Origin: Gammaproteobacteria bacterium
GTDB taxonomy: Bacteria; Pseudomonadota; Gammaproteobacteria; Pseudomonadales; Azotimanducaceae
Assembly: GCA_026706425.1 (NCBI GenBank)
Contig: JAPOYW010000402.1
Location: forward strand, 1 to 14,679
Length of the DNA: 14,679 nt
Direction: 5' to 3'
Part shown: positions 8,297 to 14,679 of the stretch, piece by piece
How positions within the stretch are numbered: position 1 is the first letter of the stretch
How the letters are laid out: every line of letters starts with the position of its first letter
The notes under the pieces: generated by a model
Database searches by the model: none
What the model was told of the DNA's origin: nothing
Seen by the model: the letters and a program-made list of their open reading frames with translations, nothing else
Translations under genes and position numbers: made by a program

Positions 8297-9338
8297 TTAC
8301 TCACGCGCTTCGTCATAGCCGGCATCGGCATGGCGAACGACGCCGGTGGCGGGATCGTTCCACAACACGCGGTCAATTCGTGCGTCCGCCGCACGCGTGC
8401 CATCGCAGCAGACGACAAGCCCGGCGTGCTGCGAGTAGCCGATTCCCACGCCGCCACCGTGATGCACCGAGACCCAAGTGGCACCCGATGCGCAGTTCAC
8501 GAGCGCGTTCAGGAACGCCCAGTCCGACACCGCATCGGAGCCATCCTTCATGGCCTCGGTTTCCCGGTTCGGGCTGGCCACGGATCCGGCATCCAAGTGG
8601 TCGCGCCCGATCACGACCGGGGCTTTCAGTTCGCCGGTGCGCACCATCTCGTTGAATGCCAGGCCTAGTCGATGGCGGTCGCCCAAGCCCACCCAGCAGA
8701 TTCTGGACGGCAACCCCTGGAAACGGATGCGCTCGGCTGCCATGTCCAGCCACCGGTGCAGCGCCGCATCGTCGGGCAGGAGTTCCTTGACCTTGGCATC
8801 CGTCCGGGCGATGTCCGCCGGGTCACCCGACAGCGCCGCCCAGCGAAACGGGCCTTTGCCCCGGCAGAACAGCGGTCGAATGTAGGCGGGAACGAAGCCG
8901 GGGAAGTCGAACGCGTTCGAAACGCCGGCCTCGTGCGCCATCTGGCGGATGTTGTTGCCGTAGTCGACCACCGGAATGCCGCGCTTGTAGAACTCGAGCA
9001 TCGCCCGCACCTGCACGGCCATGGACTCCTTGGCGGCGCGTACCGTGCCGTCCGGATCGGCGCGTCGGCGCTGGTCGTGCTCGTCGATGGTCCAGCCCAA
9101 CGGCAGGTACCCGTTCAAGGGATCTCCAAGGTCCTCAACGCAGCGACGATCCGGTCGAATGCTTCCCAGTTCCGCGCCGCCTTGCCGCGGCCGCCGTAGA
9201 CGACGAGTTCGGCCGGGTTCTCCGCCACCTCGGGGTCGAGGTTGTTCATGAGCATGCGCATCGGGGCTTCGGTCAGCCAGGACTTGCAGGTCAGCGTGCT
9301 ACCGCGAGGTGCCGGATGATTCGTTCGGACATGGTCAT
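8297..9338 (-). pseudogene. hutU: Urocanate hydratase HutU, internally deleted and frameshifted
   Basis: Urocanase converts urocanate to imidazolonepropionate using NAD. The remnant lies in three frames. From the ATG at 9338 it reads MTMSERIIR. One base is missing near 9313, then APRGSTLTCKSWLTEAP...RIVAALRTLE continues to about 9122. There it jumps, in a third frame, to DPLNGYLPLGW and runs to 8297. The jump skips about 200 codons of a ~557-residue protein, including the glycine-rich NAD-binding region. The C-terminal part still has RICWVGLGDR, holding the catalytic-region cysteine. The end, GYDEARE, is about a dozen residues shorter than usual. The ATG overlaps the hutI stop (ATGA), so hutI-hutU was an operon. 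The enzyme cannot be functional as it stands. Confidence 0.9.
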
Positions 9339-10542
9339 CGGCCGTTGCTGGGAACGCCTGCCTTGAATACCCGGCGGCAGGGGTTGTGACCCAGCGAGTA
9401 GCTGAGTTCGGCGGGCGACTGCACGTCCCATACAGCGAGGTCGGCCAACTTCCCGGGCCCGATTGACCCCCGGTCGTCGAGACCCAGAGCCTGGGCCGCA
9501 TTGACGGTGGCGCCACGAAGGGCTTCCTCCGGGCTGAGTCCGAACAGTACGCAGCCCATGTTCATCGCCGCCAGAATCGAGAGTACCGGCGAGGTTCCGG
9601 GGTTGTGGTCGGTACTGACGGCGATCGGCACCTCGGCCGACCGCAACGCATCGACCGGCGGCTCCTGTGTTTCGGGAGGTAGTACCACGCGCCGGGCACG
9701 AGGACCGCGACGGTTCCCGCAGAGGCCATGGCTTCGACCCCGGCGTCATCCAGGTATTCGAGATGATCGCAGGAAAGCGCGCCCATCCCCGCGGCCATTG
9801 CCGCACCCCCGCGGTTCGAGAGTTGCTCGGCGTGAAGACGTAGCGGCAGTCCTCGTGCCAGGGCGCACTCGAATACCGCCCGGACTTCGTCGGTGGTAAA
9901 GGCAATGCCTTCGCAATAGGCGTCGACGGCGTCCGCCAAACCCTCCGCCGCAACGGCTGGCAGCACCTCTTCGACCATCAGCCGGACGTAGTCGGCCCGG
10001 CATTCCCTATACTCCGGCGGCAGGGCATGCGCGCCGAGGAAGGTGGCGACCACGTCAACATCCGCGGCCTCGCCAAGGTCCCGGGCCACGCGCAACATGC
10101 GCAGTTCGGTCTCGAGGTCGAGGCCGTAGCCGGATTTCACCTCCACCGTGGTCACGCCTTCGGCCAGCAGGACGTCGAGCCGCGCCCGGGTCGCGTCCAG
10201 CAACTGTGTGCGGCTCGCCGCGCGGGTCGCGCTCACCGTGGAGACGATCCCGCCACCGCGTCGGGCGATTTCCTCGTAGGAGGCACCTTCGAGGCGGAGC
10301 GCCCATTCGTCGGCACGGTTTCCGGCATAGACCAGATGGGTGTGGCAGTCGATGAGGCCGGGGGTCACCAGCCGGCCGCACAGATCCACCTGCTCTTCGG
10401 TGGGGTCGTCGGCCTGGTCGGCGGCAGGGCCGACCCAGGCGATGTGCCCATCCCGTATTGCGACGACCGCGTCTTCGATCAGTCCATAGGGACTGCCGGA
10501 ACGCATCGTGGCGACCCGGCAGTTGGTGAGGAGGTACTGCAT
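9335..10542 (-). pseudogene. hutI: Imidazolonepropionase HutI with one-base frameshift
   Basis: HutI is a metal-dependent amidohydrolase that opens the imidazolone ring to N-formimino-L-glutamate. From the ATG at 10542 (MQYLLTNCRV) the frame shows the metal-binding CHTHLVYAGNR, then KSGYGLDLETELRMLRVAR, and HAEQLSN...CDHLEYLDD, to PGAWYYL at codon 289. There one base is missing in a three-C run (plus-strand 9674-9676). The next frame continues ETQEPPVDALRSAEVPIAVSTDHNPGTSP to the stop at 9335. Together the parts give about 402 residues, a normal HutI length, with all active-site segments present. The single lesion could be a recent mutation or a sequencing error. The stop overlaps the hutU start. 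Confidence 0.88.
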
Positions 10543-10609
10543 GCTGGCGCCTTCGGCTGACGGCCGCAAGCTTGGTGACCTGAGCGCGATTCTGCGCGGC
10601 GTTCCCTGC

Positions 10610-10711
10610 CATATGAACGAGTCCGAGCGCGAAGCGCTAGCAGGCACGGGAGCTACGGTGGTGGTATGCCCCAGCACCGAAGCCAACCTCGGTGATGGCG
10701 TGTTTGGCGCC
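10610..10711 (+). pseudogene. hutF: Remnant of formimidoylglutamate deiminase HutF
   Basis: HutF deaminates N-formimino-L-glutamate to N-formyl-L-glutamate. Only about 33 codons are recognisable, starting HMNESEREALAGTGATVVVC and ending PSTEANLGDGVFGA. The STEANLGDG segment is a hallmark of HutF (usually CPTTEANLGDG). Everything before (about 250 codons) and after (about 100 codons) is gone. The fragment runs into the truncated hutH in a different frame after roughly 20 bases. The 67 bases between it and the hutI start (10543-10609) show no recognisable coding sequence; they may hold remains of the divergent promoter or of hutF. Confidence 0.75.
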
Positions 10712-10716
10712 CGTGA

Positions 10717-11781
10717 GTGTACTTTGGACGCGGCGAAGCCCGATTCCGGGGCCGCGTGTTGCCGGGGAAGGAGGCGTTGCACGCCGCGGGGCTAGCGCCA
10801 CTGGAACTTGGACCCAAGGAAGGGCTGGACCTCATCAACGGCACGCAGATCTCGGTGGCCCAGGCGCTCGCCGCCATGATCGATGCCCGGCGCAACCTGC
10901 AATCGGCGGTGGTGGTGGGCGCCCTGTCGACCGATGCGTTCCAGGCGACGGACGCGTATGCGGACCCTCGTCTCAACGCCCTCAAACCCCATGCGGGCCA
11001 GGTCGCCGTCGCGTCGGCGCAGCGTCGATTGCTGGCGGGCAGCGCGATCCGTGCATCGCATCGGGATTGCGATCGGGTCCAGGATCCCTACTCGTTTCGC
11101 TGCCAGCCCCAGGTAATGGGCGCGTACCTCGATCTCGTCGACAACGCCGAGCACACGTTGCTCCTAGAGGCGAACGCGATCACCGAGAACCCGTTGGTGT
11201 TCGGCGAACCGGAGGAGGTCGTATCCGGCGGCAACTTCCACGGCCAGGCCGTGGCGTTCGCGGCGGACATGCTGGCGCTCGCCATTGCGGAGACCGGGTC
11301 GCTGTCGGAACGCCGCATCGCCGCGCTGGTCACCGGTGAGCTCTCCAGCTTGCCGCCGTTCCTCATGCCCGATCCGGGACTCAACTCCGGCTTCATGCTC
11401 GCCCAGGTCACGGCGGCTGCGCTGGCCAGCGAGAACAAGCAGCTAGCCACGCCGGCCAGCGTCGACAGCATCCCCACGTCGGCGAACCAGGAGGACCACG
11501 TGAGCATGTCTGCCCACGCCTCGCGCCGCCTGGCGCGTATGAACGATAACGTCGCGGCCATCATTGCCATCGAGTGGCTGGCGGCCGCCACCGGCGTGGA
11601 TCTGCTCCGCCCTCTGAACTCCTCGGAGAGCCTTGAGCAGGTTCACGCGCTCCTGCGCGCCCAGGTGCCGAAACGAACGGCGGACCGGGAGTTCGCCCCG
11701 GACATCGCCGCTGCCCGGGGGCTTGTCGAAGCCGGCGTCCTTACGGAAATCGCGAGCGAATTGGCGTCTCGAAACCGGTGA
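10717..11781 (+). pseudogene. hutH: Histidine ammonia-lyase HutH, N-terminally truncated
   Basis: HutH deaminates histidine to urocanate using the MIO cofactor, formed from an Ala-Ser-Gly triad near residue 143. The open frame gives 354 residues against about 510 in the family. Homology starts at about 10732 (GEARFRGRVLPGKEALHAAGLAPL), matching family position about 155-160, so the MIO triad and N-terminal domain are absent. What remains looks normal: NGTQIS, YSFRCQPQVMGAY, SGGNFHGQ, SSLPPFL and TSANQEDHVSMSAHA, with an intact C-terminus. The first codons (10717-10731) come from deletion-junction sequence. The product cannot be catalytic. The stop overlaps the hutG start (GTGA), so the two genes were coupled. 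Confidence 0.9.
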
Positions 11782-12596
11782 CACCTGCTGACCTCTACGC
11801 CTGCGAGCGGGGGACGACCCGACTGATTCTCTCCATACCCCACTCGGGACTCCTGCTCCCGGACGGCATGGCGGACCGCCTGACGCCGGCTTCGAGGACG
11901 TTGCCGGACACCGACTGGCGGGTCGATGAACTCTACGACTTCGCGTGTGACTTGGGCGCGACGGTCCTGAAGGCGAACTACAGCCGCTACGTCGTGGACC
12001 TGAACCGGCCAGCCGACGGCGCTTCGCTGTATCCCGGTCGCCCGGTCACCGGCGTCTGTCCGTTGGAGTTGTTCAACGGCGAACCGATCTACCGAGGCGG
12101 GTGCGAACCCGACGTCGGCGAGATCGAGCGGCGCCGGGTCACCTACTGGCAGCCCTACCACGACCGGTTGGAGGCAGAGTTGGCAAGGGCACGCGAACGC
12201 CACGGACACGTCATCCTGTACGACTGCCACTCCATCGCCCCGATCGTTCCGAGGCTGTTCGACGGCCGCCTGCCCGCGCTGAACCTGGGCACCAACCAGG
12301 GCTTGAGTTGCGCTCCCGCCATCCAGGATGTCGTCGTCGAACAGCTGGCGGCCAGTGGCTACGCCCATGCCGTCAACGGTCGCTTCATCGGCGGCTACAT
12401 CACGCGCCACTACGGCAAGCCGGAGCAGGGCCGGCACGCGCTGCAGATGGAGATTGCCCAGGATGCCTACATGGACGGGGCGACGCCCGAGTCCTACAAC
12501 CCCCTAAAGGCAGTTGCGCTCAAGGCGAAGCTGCGCCGCCTCCTCGGTGCATTGACTGGCTTGGCGTCGAGCGACGTGTTCGATCAAGTACACTGA
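11778..12596 (+). CDS. hutG: N-formylglutamate deformylase HutG
   Basis: HutG hydrolyses N-formyl-L-glutamate to glutamate and formate, the last step of the HutF-dependent histidine pathway. The 272-residue protein is full length for the N-formylglutamate amidohydrolase family. It has the IPHSGLLLP motif (H22), DTDWRVDELYDF, ANYSRYVVDLNRP, ILYDCHSIAP (H151) and ITRHYGKPEQGRHALQMEI. No frameshift or stop is seen. The GTG start overlaps the hutH stop by four bases. It is the only intact hut gene here. It may persist because it has not yet been hit, or because it acts on formylglutamate or a related N-formyl or N-acyl amino acid from another source. Confidence 0.93.
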   Translation: MTPADLYACERGTTRLILSIPHSGLLLPDGMADRLTPASRTLPDTDWRVDELYDFACDLGATVLKANYSRYVVDLNRPADGASLYPGRPVTGVCPLELFNGEPIYRGGCEPDVGEIERRRVTYWQPYHDRLEAELARARERHGHVILYDCHSIAPIVPRLFDGRLPALNLGTNQGLSCAPAIQDVVVEQLAASGYAHAVNGRFIGGYITRHYGKPEQGRHALQMEIAQDAYMDGATPESYNPLKAVALKAKLRRLLGALTGLASSDVFDQVH

Positions 12597-12625
12597 TCGG
12601 TCGCGAACGGATCCTGACAGAGGCG

Positions 12626-13681
12626 ATGGAGGAGCAAGACCCGGTCCCAACCCCGCGGATGCACTGGACGCGGCTCGTGCTGGGTCGGGGCCACCCGATC
12701 ATCATCATTGGCGTCCTGGCCGCGGTTGGCGCCGCCATCTGTTGGTTCTCTCTCCAGAGAATCTCCTTGCTCACGCAAACGCCGACCCGGTACGAAATGG
12801 AATTGGAGGTCGCCACCGAGGGATGCGACGACCGCAGATTGGCGGTGTTCGGAGACATCGGCTCATTCGGTGCTTCGTTCTTCGAATTCAGGCTCTTGGA
12901 CGACGACAACAGACCCGTGTTCGTCGAAGGGTGCCGGGTGCGATCGATTCTTCTGCGAAGCAATCTAGAGCTGCAGCCGGCGCGCTTCTGGGACGGCTCG
13001 TCGACGCTTGTCGGCGTAACGGGTATGGATCCGCATCTCTATGTGGAACAACCCAACGGGGAGGCGGGGCCTCGTCCGCCCCCTGATGGGCAGCAGACTT
13101 TCCGGGTATCGATTGTCGGCGGCGATCTCAGTGTGGTCAATGGAGGCGACTCGACTGAGTCCGGTCCTTCATTTTCGAAGGGTGTCGACGAGGAAATTCG
13201 ACGCCGGGATACCGGACAACCGCATATCCGCTATGAAGTCGGGTTCCATGAGAAGTGGCAGCCGATCTTCGTCAGTTGGAGCTTTGAGATCCCTGAAAAC
13301 GTAAGGACGTATTTCAGTCTTTCGGGCTATCAGCGTCATCCTCGATTGCCTGTGGGCCAAGATGGTCCGGCGGACGGCGGCCGGCCTGCGATGACATACG
13401 ATGACCTCGACATGTCGGTGGCCTTCAGGACGGACGAGGTGTTGCTCGTTCGGGGTCTGATGTCCGACTCGGGCGACGCCATGAGTGTTCACGGCTATCT
13501 CCGGTTCGGCATCGAGAACAGCGATGCGGAGAGCCGGCGGGAGAGCGGCAACGTCCGGTTTTCCGCGATCCTCGGCATCGGTATCGCGCTGATGGTCGAA
13601 GCCTTCGTGATACTCCTTGCCCTCGGTGTGCGCGCGCTGGCGGCGAGGCTGGGTGTTGGCGGAAAGACCGTGGCGGACTGA
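12626..13681 (+). CDS. Unrecognised protein with two membrane segments and a large presumably periplasmic domain
   Basis: I do not recognise this 351-residue protein. A short basic N-terminus is followed by a hydrophobic helix at about residues 24-41 (HPIIIIGVLAAVGAAICWF). A soluble domain of about 265 residues comes next, then a second helix at about 312-334 (SAILGIGIALMVEAFVILLAL) and a short basic tail. This suggests both ends in the cytoplasm and the middle in the periplasm. The domain has two cysteines, C67 and C103, which could form a disulphide, and it reads as beta-rich. The start chosen is the ATG 30 bases after the hutG stop. Its ribosome site is weak, and the frame stays open upstream through hutG, so the start is uncertain. 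Codons look less GC-biased than in neighbours, which hints at accessory origin. Confidence 0.7.
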   Translation: MEEQDPVPTPRMHWTRLVLGRGHPIIIIGVLAAVGAAICWFSLQRISLLTQTPTRYEMELEVATEGCDDRRLAVFGDIGSFGASFFEFRLLDDDNRPVFVEGCRVRSILLRSNLELQPARFWDGSSTLVGVTGMDPHLYVEQPNGEAGPRPPPDGQQTFRVSIVGGDLSVVNGGDSTESGPSFSKGVDEEIRRRDTGQPHIRYEVGFHEKWQPIFVSWSFEIPENVRTYFSLSGYQRHPRLPVGQDGPADGGRPAMTYDDLDMSVAFRTDEVLLVRGLMSDSGDAMSVHGYLRFGIENSDAESRRESGNVRFSAILGIGIALMVEAFVILLALGVRALAARLGVGGKTVAD

Positions 13682-13706
13682 TCTGACGCCGCCAAGTTCC
13701 TACGGC

Positions 13707-13745
13707 CTCGGCCGGACCCCCGGGCTGTACGGGAATCCGGCCGAG
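13707..13745. terminator. Hairpin between convergent genes
   Basis: Ten-base arms CTCGGCCGGA (13707-13716) and TCCGGCCGAG (13736-13745) pair perfectly around a 19-base loop, within which CCCG and CGGG can pair further. It lies in the 76-base gap between two genes that point at each other, the usual place for a bidirectional terminator. No T-tract flanks it on either strand, so the role is inferred from position and structure only. Confidence 0.5.
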
Positions 13746-13757
13746 ACATGGTCTGAC

Positions 13758-14513
13758 TCAGGGCCGCGGCCCGTGGATGTCGTAGGGGAACATCCCGGGA
13801 TCCGCGCCATGCGATGCCGCGAGACGGCGCATCCATTCCCTGTTGTCATCGATTCGGACGTCGTAGGAGGTGTCCTCGGTGGACGAGAGCCCGGTCAGGT
13901 GGCGCAAGGCACCGACGGTCGGTGGACTGCCCGCGAACAGGAGCACGGCCAACGCGATCAGGAAGTGTCGCTCGTCGATCGAGTCGCCATGGAGCTTCGC
14001 TTCGGCGCTCGCCAACTCCAAGAGTTCGCCGGTATAGACCTCGTCCACGGATACCAAGGGACACTCGGTGACCGGATCGGTGCTACGCCGTGCGGCGCGC
14101 GCCCGTTGGCCCCGCGCGAACCACGCCTCGTCGCCGTTGACGCCAGAGCCTCTCTCGGCGTTCATTCCCAGAAGCTCGACGGTGTCCTCGCGCATCACCG
14201 GCGTGTCGAGGCCCAGCGTGGCGAGCCAGTCGGACACGGGTGGCCCGAGACTCAGAAAGGCGAGTTCGATGTGGAAGTGGTCACAGCAGGTGTCGCCGCG
14301 GTTCCGTGCCTCTGCCTCCGCTTTGATCAGGAATGCGACAAGCCATGGATGCTCCGCGACCCAATCCGGCCAGAGGCCTGGTTGTAGTTTGGTAGTTGCA
14401 TTGGTCATTTCGTAGTCCTCGGTATGGAAGTACCGACGAGCCGACGAATAGGACTCACCCGTCTTGCGCATGCGTGCGCGTACCAGTCGTTTGAGGGAAT
14501 TGCGTGCGGTCAT
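13758..14513 (-). CDS. Clp-N-type repeat domain protein without ATPase
   Basis: The 251-residue product has two repeats resembling the N-terminal adaptor- and substrate-binding domain of ClpA/ClpC. The first, at about residues 57-104, has AEAEARNRG, then HIELAFLSL, then DWLATLGLD. The second, at about 160-210, has LLELASAEAKLHG, then HFLIALAVLL, then GALRHLTGL. No Walker motifs or AAA+ module follow. A basic N-terminal segment, LKRLVRARMRKTGESYSSARR (from residue 7), precedes them; I recall a similar KTGESY-ARR motif at the start of various small bacterial proteins, with no assigned role. No signal peptide is seen, so it is probably cytoplasmic. By family it could be a Clp adaptor, a stress-related binding protein or a decoy, but none is shown. 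The start at 14513 has a weak GGTGG site. Confidence 0.75.
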   Translation of the reverse strand: MTARNSLKRLVRARMRKTGESYSSARRYFHTEDYEMTNATTKLQPGLWPDWVAEHPWLVAFLIKAEAEARNRGDTCCDHFHIELAFLSLGPPVSDWLATLGLDTPVMREDTVELLGMNAERGSGVNGDEAWFARGQRARAARRSTDPVTECPLVSVDEVYTGELLELASAEAKLHGDSIDERHFLIALAVLLFAGSPPTVGALRHLTGLSSTEDTSYDVRIDDNREWMRRLAASHGADPGMFPYDIHGPRP

Positions 14514-14679
14514 CGGTCCACCCCATCAGCTCCGGTCGCAGCTCCCCCAGCGGGCCCGCCGGAGCGGGTTGGCGATGACGCTTCGAGGACACACGCCCCC
14601 TTTACCTCCTTGGATCGGCCTTGCTGGGGCAGGCCGGACGAGGTCAGGCGCGAAGCACGCTCGACCCGTACCATAGCAG
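14514..14679. other. Right-edge intergenic sequence
   Basis: No credible full gene is visible in these 166 bases apart from the possible leader ORF. A hairpin at 14616-14636 (CGGCCTTGC / GCAGGCCG, one bulged T, TGGG loop) is the only other structure. It lacks a T-tract. The promoter of the minus-strand Clp-N gene is expected here or beyond the edge, but I could not pick convincing -35/-10 boxes. Confidence 0.4.
14526..14594 (-). other. Possible 22-codon leader ORF upstream of the Clp-N gene
   Basis: A near-perfect ribosome site AGGAGGT (plus-strand 14604-14610 read in complement) is followed after nine bases by a GTG at 14594. The frame runs 22 codons to a TGA at 14528-14526. It is in the same frame as the Clp-N gene, which starts 12 bases later. 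It could be a leader peptide, or the original 5' end of that gene cut off by a stop. It could also be chance in GC-rich sequence. Confidence 0.25.

Noticed and set aside
9671..9680. Programmed frameshifting in hutI
   Set aside because: There is no slippery heptamer, stimulatory structure or family precedent, and neighbouring genes carry plain loss-of-function lesions.
10027..10560. 177-codon plus-strand frame across hutI
   Set aside because: It mirrors the HutI coding frame on the opposite strand; HutI motifs prove the other strand.
12101..12625. Upstream extension of the membrane protein frame through hutG
   Set aside because: It overlaps confirmed hutG in another frame and reads as arginine-rich nonsense; the real protein most likely starts at 12626.

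Overview
The window reads as a GC-rich gammaproteobacterial chromosome segment. Three things point there. First, the gene order mutS (divergent) / recA-recX-alaS-lysC-csrA is typical of Gammaproteobacteria. Second, a CTG-N10-CAG LexA operator sits in the recA promoter. Third, the histidine-utilisation genes belong to the five-step HutF/HutG route. The host is probably an uncultured or lightly studied lineage; I cannot name a genus from sequence alone.

Layout: 1-1907 (minus) is the N-terminal three quarters of MutS, cut by the window edge just past Walker A. 1908-2106 is the divergent mutS/recA control region with a 21-bp hairpin and a LexA-controlled recA promoter. 2107-8199 (plus) holds recA, recX, alaS, lysC and csrA, a conserved housekeeping block covering recombination and SOS, alanine charging, the first step of aspartate-family amino acid synthesis, and the post-transcriptional regulator CsrA. 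recX-alaS and lysC-csrA are separated by about 250-bp spacers with hairpins and, before csrA, a GGA-rich leader.

8297-12596 is a histidine-utilisation (hut) locus in advanced decay. On the minus strand hutI carries a one-base frameshift, and hutU carries a one-base frameshift plus an internal deletion of roughly 200 codons. On the plus strand only about 33 codons of hutF remain. They are joined to a hutH that lacks its first ~155 codons, including the MIO active site. hutG alone is full length. The first four pathway steps (HutH, HutU, HutI, HutF) therefore look lost or damaged, while the last-step enzyme survives.

12626-13681 (plus) encodes an unrecognised protein with one membrane segment near each end and a large presumably periplasmic domain. 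13758-14513 (minus) encodes a protein with two Clp-N-type repeats but no AAA+ ATPase. The two genes converge on a strong hairpin.

I see no tRNA, rRNA, CRISPR array, insertion sequence or defence system, and no convincing new multi-gene system. The most notable signals are a small family of CTTGT-loop hairpins whose arms covary between copies, an internal start in lysC that would yield a separate regulatory beta subunit, and the dissectable record of hut decay.
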